From: Pararcticibacter amylolyticus
Lineage (GTDB): Bacteria > Bacteroidota > Bacteroidia > Sphingobacteriales > Sphingobacteriaceae
DNA length: 52,948 nucleotides
Direction: 5' to 3'
Assembly: GCF_003130405.1 (NCBI RefSeq)
Contig: NZ_QEAS01000014.1
Span: 1-52,948 of the forward strand
A program made the translations under genes and the position numbers. The first letter of the stretch is position 1. Every line of letters begins with the position of its first letter. A model generated the notes under the pieces. That model worked only from the letters and a program-made list of their open reading frames with translations. It ran no database searches and was not told the DNA's origin. This document shows positions 10,901 through 17,114 of this stretch, piece by piece.

Positions 10901-11994
10901 TCAAGAGTACTCGGATATATGCCTACGCCTGAGCCATCATCTGTTATAATATGCGAAGGATCGTTTACAGGATCCCTTGAGTCGCTCCAAATGATTCCTC
11001 TTTTTGTAACAGGAGCCCCGCCATCAGAAGTAATATCTCCTCCGCTTCTCGCCCTGATGCTTGTAATACTGTCAGCAGGGAGAGTAATGATCGTTGGGGG
11101 CGCTATAGGAGTTGTAAATACAATATTTTCCCCATAAACAATTTCCTTGTCGTTCACAGCATAAGCACGCACATAATATGTCGTTTTTGGCAGCAGGTCA
11201 GTAAGCTGAGACGGGAATACTCCCAGCCCCGGACCGGTTGTGGTGATCCGCGTTTTACCCAGTGCGGAAGATGTATCAGGATCAGAATTCGTACTCCAGC
11301 AAATACCGGTGAGAGTTACCGGGGAGCCGCCGTTTGCCAGAACTTCGGATCCACCCATCGCCGTATAAGCAGCCAGATCAGAGACAGGTAACGTTTTCAC
11401 AACAGGATGACATTCTACATCCTTCCAGCTTGTGCCGTCATAATATTTCAGGGACTTACTGCTACTATTCAGATATATCGCACCAACCGACAACCCTACA
11501 ATAATGGGAGCATTCTTCAGTACAGGGAGCTTACAGGTCTTCACTCCGAGGCCAGTCGTAAAACCACTGCTTTCGGTGAAGTTTCCGGTTACCAGCTCCG
11601 CCAGTTTGTTCCACCCGCCCCCATTATATACCATAAAGGCCTTCATGTCTACTGAGTAATACACAGTCCCCGGTTTCAGGGATCCCATAGGAGCATTATT
11701 CAGTGAAGGAAGACAGGGAATGCCTTTTTTTACGACAAAGTACTCTTCGCTTGAAGTTGCATTAATCGTATTTGTACAGAAGCTATCCCATCCTGTACCT
11801 GTATAAATCATAGGCTTGAAATCCGTTGTGCTGTAGATGAGCATCCCCGGCTCAGGAGAAACAACAGAAGCAGGATCTCTTACAGGAAGATGAGGGACGC
11901 CATCAATGACACGAAAATAGTTCTGTCCTGATGCTGAACTGAAGCCAGCAAGGAGTAAAACTATAAATCCGGTTATGTGAAGAATACGTCTCAA
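1..11994 (-). CDS. Giant secreted Fn3-like/FISUMP repeat protein, 3' end outside window
   Basis: The frame is open from a TTG at 11994 to the window edge, at least 3998 codons, and I checked the same frame at several points without finding a shift. An in-frame stop (the end of the upstream gene, at 12013-12015) lies 18 nt before the TTG, and there is no ATG between, so TTG is the likely start. It is followed by a typical signal peptide (LRRILHITGFIVLLLAGF, then SSASGQ). Residues about 25-200 hold three 'YYS...YNGGGW' modules. Next come 21 tandem Fn3-like units of about 100 aa, each ending in a variant of 'TTYYVRAYAxNxxGxxYG', then six Fn3 units each paired with a FISUMP domain (Fibrobacter major paralogous domain; 'GWRIPTSTEW', 'LKLHYSGYL', 'GxFWSS', 'RCLRD'). 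The last pair is cut by the edge. The product is probably a cell-surface adhesin. Any T9SS sorting domain would lie beyond position 1, so the export route is inferred from its neighbours. Confidence 0.9.
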   Translation of the reverse strand, partial: MRRILHITGFIVLLLAGFSSASGQNYFRVIDGVPHLPVRDPASVVSPEPGMLIYSTTDFKPMIYTGTGWDSFCTNTINATSSEEYFVVKKGIPCLPSLNNAPMGSLKPGTVYYSVDMKAFMVYNGGGWNKLAELVTGNFTESSGFTTGLGVKTCKLPVLKNAPIIVGLSVGAIYLNSSSKSLKYYDGTSWKDVECHPVVKTLPVSDLAAYTAMGGSEVLANGGSPVTLTGICWSTNSDPDTSSALGKTRITTTGPGLGVFPSQLTDLLPKTTYYVRAYAVNDKEIVYGENIVFTTPIAPPTIITLPADSITSIRARSGGDITSDGGAPVTKRGIIWSDSRDPVNDPSHIITDDGSGVGIYPSTLDGLLGNTTYYIRAYAVNAAGKAYGNLVEFTTPPPVPPVLNPAITLTGITGSSATGTALILNNGGAVVTERGICYSTDGVNYTYVPSSTVTPTDIGTFVTDLTGLAQGTTYYVKGYAKNIAGIGYSSETSFITASSATIITKKPGNISGSTAMSGGDISNAGFSFITARGICWDTTKTPTVTLATRTSDPVTGDGTGSYNSRMVNLLPGVTYYVRAYAVNAAGTAYGNLDSLVMPDVPKVKTSAASFYQNTTITGGNVLSDGGAQVTERGICWSKSANPVVSGSHTSDGDGLGLFTSLITGLTPNVTYHIRAYARNSVGVGYGEDVSFMINPDAPVIITLDISDTTSMSAVSGGHITSRGSAVITMRGIMFSSKGDPATDPDARTVTNDGSGEGIFPSKMDNLLGNTTYYVRAYAANVYGKSLGDLKVFTTLPPILPAVFPPSFDIGSITNTSADGEFLVKNNGGDPVTERGIRYTTDRVNYIYVVAPNHNPTDIGTFMAKLTGLTPNTTYYAQAYAVNTVGMGLSAENSFRTTSLAVLRTLPPENVTGFDAYSGGEIFSTGDDVIEAKGVCWGTEKNPAVDLPTKTSEALSGVGTGIYSSHITGLTPGVKYYIRAYAINSFGVAYGNLDSLVAASTASIMTTPATSITNTTAMTGGHIANDGSQPVTSRGVCWSTSPGPSIADSYISNGAGAGSYAIKLSGLMGSTKYYIRAYAINSVGIAYGNLDSFKTAPPVIPTVTTTDVINIGGVSALGRGNVTGNGGALVSERGFCWNTTGNPDTSGAHAAYGMGTGAFSGTLYGLMPNTKYYVRAYAINDVGVSYGNEITFSTFTIATILTLPADQITSTNARSGGNIISDGGALVTESGICWNTTGNPNVYDLHTSGGVGIGQFLHSIGNLMGSTTYYVRAYAINNAGIAYGQVETFITAPPVIPTLTTSSGRSGVSGTTAICGGIIVSNGGAVITTEGIVYSTVSGFIPDTVVTNKTVQSGSGNFTSTLKNLKPGTTYYARAYSINSAGIAYASNEVSFTTFDIPVVTTLPPDPSTITSVGVKTGGSIISNGGTDIIESGICWSTGDTPTIAGEHLSNGPGSGSFTRTITELMGSTTYYIRAYATNSVGTAYGQVESFTTRPPVLATIVTTQPVATSSTRANSGGTIVSHGGSPVTTRGIVWSTERNFNPDTVVQNRTAQTGYYTGKFTADMTGLTPATVYYVRAYVVNGVGVAYGEEMSFKTPTLASITTAYASANGPTKATSGGNITDNGGAEISSRGVLWSTDPNFDPDTVVYNRTNDGGGSGSFVSRLTGLKGNTTYYIMAYARNIAGVSYGNLLSFITDPPTLATLTTREAWNVYGLTATSGGHIPDDGGEPVTTRGVVWSTTKGFRPDTVVNNKTIQTGAGIGYFTSGMTGLSRGTTYYVRAYAVNSVGIAYASNEISFTTLDLPKLTTMPALPSSTGYSASSGGVLLSDGGTSVTNQGVCWSTSPNPTTGLYTKTTYDNWSGNNFHSSLTGLDPVTKYYVRAYAVNNQGTAYGNEVSFTTPPALPTVTTSYATAISKSSVLTGGQVMKDGGAAVTQRGVIWSTDPNFNPDTVVVNKTVDGSGTGKFNSTVTNMTMSISYYIRAYATNSAGTAYGNQVTITIFPTAPVLNTIELTDVTGTSVKTGGEITSDGGAPVTLKGMCWATHTNPTVDDSRTYNGDGTDTWKITLSGLKPNTLYYVRAYAVNKIGTAYGIERTFQTNGIPTLTATRPVTDIIATTATGGGEVTDDGRSKILSRGIVWSIYSNPDVSLSTKTVDTTVHTIGSFLAKMKGLSPNTTYYVRAYATNAVGTGYGSQVQFTTLPVMLPTLITVPPFAVDSVKATSGGDITDDGGMPILSRGIIWGIGKNLDINTLTRLTNSVSDTGYYTNQFAGLSPGTKYYVKAFAVNNKGTAYGNLDSLVTKAVRATVSNVVMSNLTDNSGDGTAAVVTDGGAEVTERGLCWNTSGNPTIANDTIRAGAGKGSFTTPLKGLNDQSTYYVRAYAINSAGIAYSPVVTSFRICPSAFDVIHVEGLNGAPVSKTVTYHSVSSNISGKAACWLTQNLGADKLATGATDATESAAGWYWQYNRIQGYQYTTARYPLAWVSSITEDSDWKPENDPCRMLIGTGWRIPTTLEWTNADGAPQNWNNYTNTFNSELKLHAAGYLDNGGLVYRGSTGEYWTSNQASTANGGNIGFNSTVSYVHSNPKARYAFSLRCIRDSIEVTIASVSNVVISDMTNSSINATATVAPDGGAEVTERGFCWNTTGDPVMTDNQIPMGAGTGSFISPVNGLKEGPTYYIRAYAINSQGTSYSPVVTSFKICPPEFTVQHVEGLNGAPVSKTVTYHSVSAMYSGAARCWITQNLGADQQATAVNDATEASAGWYWQFNRSQGYKYATGRTPATAWTSLTQTSDWSPENDPCNLLLGAGWRIPTSTEFANVIANGGIPFTTPLKLHYSGYLNYADGSLAGRGTYGIFWSSTATAPTTANYLQFSSGANANYSSYKWHGFTLRCLRDTVVLSKPSVSKVAFSEMTSSTVDATATVTPDGGSPVTERGFCWNTTGDPTTSDNKIAAGDSLGTFIKTLTGLKEGPTYYVRAYATNSIGTGYSPESSSFKICPPEFTIQHIAGIDGAAVTKKVTYHSVSSTLSGQAACWLTQNLGADQQAASLADATDVSAGWYWQFNRTQAYQYDGTLRTPLTGWISINETGNWTSATDPCTSLLGSGWRIPTSTEWTNVISNGGLPFATSPLKLHYSGYLNNTTGVLAGRGTQGNFWSSVQTNTTAAYDLPVYSSANPVLSHDKAYAFSVRCLRDSIKISIPSVGDVRVDPFTMTATSANASAAIGSDGGAPVTARGFCWNTTGNPTLADHVMTDTDGGTGAFTGKVTGLKEGETYYIRAYATNSAGTAYSDSTGFNAVMTVICPASFDIQHTAGVKGAPVTKKVTYHATGTYMTGAARCWITQNLGADREATTATDGTEPSAGWYFQFNRMLGYQHTGSVRTPVAWLTSINEASDWTPVNDPCNNMLGVDWRMPTYTEWLNADAAPQNWNTHNDAYNSVLKLHNAGYLAYNTGALGGRGTQGNYWSSTRNSATAGWDLQFYNAGSAMVAHDKAYGFSVRCLRDAAVKMPPTLSNVVISTTTMTDSTAEAIASIVTNGGSPVTARGIVWNTTGNPTINDNRIPSGSTDSTFNGIIEGLKEGPTYYVRAYAENSIGLNYSPQVTTFRICPQEFEILHSAGFNGVPVTKKIKYHSVNSTLSGAASCWLTQNLGADQVADAATNTSEASAGWYWQFNRIQGYKHDGSILTPNVGWVAAINENSNWTSVSDPCRSLLSTGWRIPTATEWTNAVASGGWGAKNAYTSELKLHYGGQLKSGALVDRGSYGMFWSATQASATTGSYLEFSAATGTAKVASYSKADRGWSLRCIREDIVITPPAVSNVTIIKMTDSVAVGTATVTPDGGAPVTKRGLVWNATGNPTINDNVVEVDTTGLGDFTAAINGLEDGRTYYVRAFATNSAGTGYSALSVRFKICKPIDAIHVAGLNGAPENKIVKYEAISTEISGSLMCWLAQNLGSDRQAAAVNDNTEPSAGWYWQFNRAQGYKHDGTSYSPKNGWTAWTTSISE
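5100..11400 (-). repeat. 21 tandem Fn3-like repeats inside the giant gene
   Basis: The 'YYVRAYA' anchor recurs about every 300 nt at roughly 11160, 10862, 10557, 10253, 9964, 9661, 9356, 9053, 8761, 8464, 8171, 7868, 7568, 7260, 6959, 6650, 6347, 6044, 5751, 5448 and 5145. Each unit also carries a 'GGxPVTxRGxxW' motif. Units have diverged at the DNA level, so this is an old protein-level array and not a recent expansion. Confidence 0.9.
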
Positions 11995-12012
11995 GATTCC
12001 CGATAAAAGCGC

Positions 12013-15000
12013 TTATTCCAGTTTTTTGAGAATAGAGTTAATTTGCTGCTGCTGTTTATCAAGGCGCGATTTCAACTCATTTATTTCCAGCTGCTGATCT
12101 TTCATTCTCTTCTGCTGTTCTTTCACAGCCTCTATCAGAACAGCCGTCAATTGTGTATAGTCAACCTTCAGATAACCATCTTCCCCTTTTGTCACCATGT
12201 CTGGATAGACATTTTTCAACTCCTGTGCAACAACCCCGATCTTAGGGCCTTTAGCATATTTTTTCTGATCCCTGTATTCAAAAGTCACCCCCCTCATCTG
12301 CTCAATAGCCTGCAGCACATTACTCAGAGTTACTATATTTGTTTTCAGCCGCTCATCAGACGGTGTATACAAGTTCCCTTTAATGGTTACATCCTGTGCG
12401 AAGACACCACTTCCGGAAGACTCAAAACTTAATCCTCTGCCGTCCTGCCCGTCACCGCTGATTGAATAAGAAAGGGTTTTAATATTCTGACTTGCGGTAT
12501 GATTTCCGAGGTTATCTCCAGGAACGGTAATATTTGACGAACCGTCAAAAGAGATCCCGTTAATAGTGATGGGGGTGGTCAGCTTAGTTGCTGAATAAAC
12601 ATTTTTAGTTGCATCTGCTGTATTATCGACGTTATTAAGAGCCAGCAAAGCCTTCACCTGGGCGGCAGTTAAAGCCTGTGGAGCAGCATCAGATGCAGTA
12701 TTGTTCCCAAGTAGAGTATTTCCACTGACAGGCGCAGCCTTCACGTTCAACACCTGCGCATCTACGTATTTCTTTGTAGCGGCATCCTGAGCAGCAGTTG
12801 GATCGGCCAGCGCAGTGATCCTGAAATCAGAAAGAGGTAAGTCTTTATTGACAGAACCAAATTCGCTTAGGGAAATGACACTTTTTTCAACTGCTGCTGC
12901 GTTTCCGGAGGCATCCCCTACATAAACCTGCCCCGTTGGCAACTGGCTGTTTACAGGGATCCATTTTGTTCCGTCATACACATAAAGCTTTTTCTCTGTG
13001 GTATTATAGTAGGTATTCCCCGGGGTGGGTGTGGTTGGCGGGGTTACTGAAATTGAACCGATCTTACCATCTACATATTTCTTGTTAACAGCATCCAGAT
13101 CAGCAGTGGGCTCTGCAAGATTGATGATCTTGTAATTATTACTTCCCGTACCCATAGAAATATTCGCTTCGGCGTCGCCAAACCCACTCAGGGGAATAGC
13201 ACTTTTTGCCACCGAAGCAGCCTTGCCGGCAGCATCACCCACCAGCATGTTCCCTTTGGGAAGGGCAAGAAGGGTATTTATCCCTGCAAAAAGATCGTCT
13301 ACATATTTCTTATTGGCAGCGTCAAGATCAGCGGATGGTGTCCCTAATCCGGTTATCTTAAAGTTAGCGAGAGGAAGATCTTTATTAACAGCGCCGAACT
13401 CGCTTATAGAGATGGTACTCTTTTCGGCAGGAGCTGCATTTCCTGATGCATCTCCCACATACAACTGCCCAGTCGGTAGCTGGCTGTTAACTGGGATCCA
13501 CTTGCTGCCATCATATACATACAATTTCTTTTCTGTCGTATTATAATAAGTGCTTCCCGTAGTTGGAGTTGCAGGCGGCGTAGTAACAACCGATCCGACC
13601 TTGCTGTCAACATACTTCTTTGTCGCAGCATCCTGATCGGATGAGGGATCCGCAAGGGTGGTAATTTTAAAATTCCCAAGAGGAAAGTCCTTTGTAACCG
13701 CTCCGAATTCGCTCAGGGAAATCGTACTTTTTTCAACCGCTGCTGCATTTCCGGATGCATCCCCTACATAAACCTGACCCGTTGGCAACTGGCTGTTGAC
13801 AGGGATCCACTTTGTTCCGTTATAGACGTAAAGCTTGTTCTCAGTTGTATTATAATAGGTGCTGCCTAGGGTTGGAGTCGCAGGAGGAGTAACCGTGATT
13901 GTCCCCGCCTTACTGTCTACATATTTTTTATTTGCAGCATCATGATCGGCCGTAGGATCTGCCAGATTGATAACCTTGTAATTATTACTCCCTGTTCCTA
14001 ATGATATGTTAGCCTCTGCATCCCCGAAACCGCTAAGAGGAATAGCACTCTTTGCAACAGAAGCCGCTTTACCTGTTGCGTCTCCAACCAGCATGTTTCC
14101 TTTTGGAAGCAGAAGCAGGTTATTGACACCAGCCAAAAGATCATCGACATATTTCTTATTTGCGGCATCGAGATCAGCGGACGGTGTTCCTAATCCGGTT
14201 ATTTTAAAGTTTGCCAGGGGAAGATCCTTCGTAACATTACCAAAGTCGCTGACAGATATTGTATTCTTCGCAGCAGGAGCGGCGTTTCCGGAGGCATCTC
14301 CTACATATAACTGACCGGTTGGCAACTGGCTGTTTACCGGAATCCATTTCGTCCCGTCATAGACATAAAGCTTCTTTTCAGTCGTGTTGTAATAAGTGCT
14401 CCCGGCAGAAGGGCTTGTTGGCTGAGTAGTTGGAGTGGTTCCTGTTTTCCCATCTACATAGTTTTTTGTAGCAGCGTCCTGCGCAAGACTGGGGTCAGCC
14501 AGATCTGTGATCTTATGTGCTCCAAATGAAATATCTGCCTTCGGAGCACCGAATTCATTCAAAAACAAAGAGCTCTTTGTAGTGGCTGTAGCTTTATTTG
14601 AGGCATTTCCAACAAACAGCTGACCGGATGGTAAAGCAAGAAGACCACTCACAGCTGAAAGCTGGGTGGTCAGATACTTTTTATTGATGGCGTCGCCATC
14701 ATTTACCGGATCACGCAGATCCGTTATATTGAAGTTGCCCAGAGAAAGGTTCTGGGCAGCAGCCCCAAAATCGGTAATCGGGACACTGGTCTTGGCTATC
14801 GCTTCAGCCTGGTTTGCTACATTCCCGACAAGAATATGGCTGTTCGCTAATGTAATAGATGACGGATTCGCGATCTTTAAATCAACATAAGCTTTTGTCG
14901 CAGCATCCTGAGCGTCCAGCGGATTGGCAAGATTACTGATGGTAAATTGAGAAATGGCATCTCCCATGTAAACAGGTGCTGTGGCTTTTCCGAAACCGCT

Positions 15001-17109
15001 TACCGGAATAGCATTTTTAAGTGTTGCTTCAGCCTTTCCGGTTGCATTACCTACAAAGAGATTCCCGGAAGGAAGTGCCAGAGTGTTACTGGGTGATTTT
15101 AGAAGATCTTCTATATACTTCTTATTGACCGCATCATTATCTCCTGCCGGGGGGGCGAGGTTTGTGATCTTATAGCTACCTAACGAAACATCTGCTGTTG
15201 CCGCTCCAAAGCCGCTTAGAGGAATTAAACTCTTGATAGTTTCTACAGCTTTACCTGAACTGTTCCCAATGAGGAAGTTTCCATTACCCAGAGCAATGTT
15301 TGTTGATGGGAATATCTTGTTGTCTACATAATCTTTATTTACCGCATCAGTCCCCAATGCTGGAGCTGCCAGATTTGTAATCTTGAAAGCGCCAAGGGAG
15401 ACATCTTTTTTTGCTGCACCGAAATCACTCACAGGGATATCGAACTTCTCAACCATTCCGGCCTGATCCTGATCATTTCCAACCAGCACCATGTTTCGGC
15501 TAAGATTGATATTTATAGGAAAAACAGTTTTGTTAGAAACAGCATTATCCACATAGTCTTTGGTTACCGCATCTGAACCTGCACTCGGAGGATTGGGAAG
15601 ATTGGTAAGCCGAAAGCCATTCATGGAAATATTAGCAGCCGGATTACCAAAGCCACTCAGTGGAATACTTGTTTTAGGGGTGGCCACTGCTTTATTCAGT
15701 GCATTCCCGACATAAAAATTGTTATAAGCAAGAGTTAAGCTGCCCGAATTGAACAGACCGTCTACGTAAGCTTTATTTACAGCATCAGTAGCGGCTGAAG
15801 GTGTTTTCAGGTTGGTTATTTTATAATTGTTGCTTCCGTCTCCAACGGATACATCTGCCACCGGATTTCCAAAACCACTGAGCGGAATATTAGCTTTGTC
15901 CAGCTTTGAATCTGTTACTGCCTTGTCATTAATGGTAAGCTTTCCGGAATTATTAATGGATGCATCGCCAGACACGGGAACCGCAACCGCAACATTAGAA
16001 CTGTTGCCTACAAAGATCTGCCCGTCGCCTAACTTATTTCCAACAGGCACCCAGTCGCTGCCATTGTAAACAAAGAGCTGCGTTTCTGCTGAGTTGTAAA
16101 ACAGCTGCCCTTCTTTGACATAAACAGCCATAGGGTCTGGATTACTATACCCTGTAGGAGTCGATCCATTGGTTGACACTTCAACCCATGCATAAGTGGC
16201 ATCAAATAAATACAAGGTATTATTATCTGTATTGAAGAAAAGATCGCCAGGCTTGGGATCTGTAGGGAAGTCACCGGTTCCTCCTCCGGCAATACCGGAG
16301 CTTGTAATAGCCATCCATTGAGCTCCCCCGCCAGTAGTCCCCCCGTCCGCTAACATATATAACTTCTTCTCGCCAGTCACGTAAAAGACATCCCCAAACT
16401 GAGGGATCACAGGAAATGATGAAACTGAATTCACCAGCACCCAGTTAGTTCCGTTTGAAACATAGTAATTACTGTCTTTATAGAACTTGATGACAGTTCC
16501 AACCGCAGCAACAGGTACGTCAGTGATAACACTATTGTATTTAGTTACAATGCCAGAAACCTGGCTCCAGCCTGTAGATTGAAGTTTATATACCTTAGAG
16601 TCAACTAAGTAAAGTACAACATCTCCTAATTTATAACCAATTGAAGGTAAGGACATTCCTGCACTAAAATTGGGAAGGTCCGAATTAATGGAAATAGTTG
16701 CAGTATTGAGTGCACTACTTAAAACAGTGCCGGAAGCACCCGTAGACACTAGCGGATACTTGTTATAAGTAGGCCTGAAAATCATTCCAATACCCATAAC
16801 CGGATATTTTCCTCCGGCCAGGTCGGTCGCTACCGTAGTAATCTTGACTCCGGTAACAGAAGATATGGTTGTCACTTCATAGGTATTGCCTGATGGATCG
16901 ATAATACGATCCCCGGCTAGTGCCTGCGAAGCAGTAAACGAGTTGCTGTTATCAGTAAAGTTACCTACAATTTCATACTGGTTATTACCAAGAGACTTAA
17001 TTGAAGTAATAGTAAAGGTCCCGTTAAATTGTCTTATTGTTTGACAAAACGCGTAATATCCTGAAAACAGGAACAGTAGACAAAAGAGACATAATTCTTT
17101 TGTTCTCAT
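12013..17109 (-). CDS. Tail-fibre-like repeat protein with C-terminal Peptidase_S74 chaperone domain
   Basis: The 1698-aa protein starts with a signal peptide (MRTKELCLFCLLFLFSGYY, AFCQ). Residues about 60-430 contain several 'KLYxxxxxxWVxV' display modules. Residues about 430-1450 carry 13 copies of a 'KITNLAxPxxxxDAxNKKYVD' motif, which resembles the neck motif of trimeric autotransporters (DAVNxxQL) and repeats in phage tail fibres. The C-terminus, from S1584, is a Peptidase_S74 intramolecular chaperone domain with its SDERLK motif, the 'GVVAQELKNVYPDMV' stretch and 'YTQLTAVLIEAVKEQ', ending in a Gln/Lys-rich coiled coil. In characterised phage members this domain drives trimer assembly and then cuts itself off just before the Ser-Asp; the serine and lysine are present here. 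The start lies 5 nt after the previous gene's stop. I see no T9SS C-terminal sorting domain. Adhesin or fibre function is inferred. Confidence 0.93.
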   Translation of the reverse strand: MRTKELCLFCLLFLFSGYYAFCQTIRQFNGTFTITSIKSLGNNQYEIVGNFTDNSNSFTASQALAGDRIIDPSGNTYEVTTISSVTGVKITTVATDLAGGKYPVMGIGMIFRPTYNKYPLVSTGASGTVLSSALNTATISINSDLPNFSAGMSLPSIGYKLGDVVLYLVDSKVYKLQSTGWSQVSGIVTKYNSVITDVPVAAVGTVIKFYKDSNYYVSNGTNWVLVNSVSSFPVIPQFGDVFYVTGEKKLYMLADGGTTGGGAQWMAITSSGIAGGGTGDFPTDPKPGDLFFNTDNNTLYLFDATYAWVEVSTNGSTPTGYSNPDPMAVYVKEGQLFYNSAETQLFVYNGSDWVPVGNKLGDGQIFVGNSSNVAVAVPVSGDASINNSGKLTINDKAVTDSKLDKANIPLSGFGNPVADVSVGDGSNNYKITNLKTPSAATDAVNKAYVDGLFNSGSLTLAYNNFYVGNALNKAVATPKTSIPLSGFGNPAANISMNGFRLTNLPNPPSAGSDAVTKDYVDNAVSNKTVFPININLSRNMVLVGNDQDQAGMVEKFDIPVSDFGAAKKDVSLGAFKITNLAAPALGTDAVNKDYVDNKIFPSTNIALGNGNFLIGNSSGKAVETIKSLIPLSGFGAATADVSLGSYKITNLAPPAGDNDAVNKKYIEDLLKSPSNTLALPSGNLFVGNATGKAEATLKNAIPVSGFGKATAPVYMGDAISQFTISNLANPLDAQDAATKAYVDLKIANPSSITLANSHILVGNVANQAEAIAKTSVPITDFGAAAQNLSLGNFNITDLRDPVNDGDAINKKYLTTQLSAVSGLLALPSGQLFVGNASNKATATTKSSLFLNEFGAPKADISFGAHKITDLADPSLAQDAATKNYVDGKTGTTPTTQPTSPSAGSTYYNTTEKKLYVYDGTKWIPVNSQLPTGQLYVGDASGNAAPAAKNTISVSDFGNVTKDLPLANFKITGLGTPSADLDAANKKYVDDLLAGVNNLLLLPKGNMLVGDATGKAASVAKSAIPLSGFGDAEANISLGTGSNNYKVINLADPTADHDAANKKYVDSKAGTITVTPPATPTLGSTYYNTTENKLYVYNGTKWIPVNSQLPTGQVYVGDASGNAAAVEKSTISLSEFGAVTKDFPLGNFKITTLADPSSDQDAATKKYVDSKVGSVVTTPPATPTTGSTYYNTTEKKLYVYDGSKWIPVNSQLPTGQLYVGDASGNAAPAEKSTISISEFGAVNKDLPLANFKITGLGTPSADLDAANKKYVDDLFAGINTLLALPKGNMLVGDAAGKAASVAKSAIPLSGFGDAEANISMGTGSNNYKIINLAEPTADLDAVNKKYVDGKIGSISVTPPTTPTPGNTYYNTTEKKLYVYDGTKWIPVNSQLPTGQVYVGDASGNAAAVEKSVISLSEFGSVNKDLPLSDFRITALADPTAAQDAATKKYVDAQVLNVKAAPVSGNTLLGNNTASDAAPQALTAAQVKALLALNNVDNTADATKNVYSATKLTTPITINGISFDGSSNITVPGDNLGNHTASQNIKTLSYSISGDGQDGRGLSFESSGSGVFAQDVTIKGNLYTPSDERLKTNIVTLSNVLQAIEQMRGVTFEYRDQKKYAKGPKIGVVAQELKNVYPDMVTKGEDGYLKVDYTQLTAVLIEAVKEQQKRMKDQQLEINELKSRLDKQQQQINSILKKLE
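12740..14400 (-). repeat. 846-bp tandem duplication inside the S74 fibre gene
   Basis: The block at 13555-14400 is followed by a close copy at about 12740-13554. The conserved 'STYYNTTEKKLYVYDG' codons end at 14400 and 13554, exactly 846 nt (282 codons) apart, and a half-unit copy of the same module lies in each block (about 13864 and 13017). Protein segments such as 'WIPVNSQLPTGQ' and 'YVGDASGNAA' occur four times almost unchanged, which points to recent duplication. Confidence 0.85.
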
Positions 17110-17114
17110 GTAGT

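Noticed and set aside
1-11400. A CRISPR or other DNA-level repeat array
   Set aside because: The period is about 300 nt, the repeats are diverged and in one open frame, and they encode protein domains.
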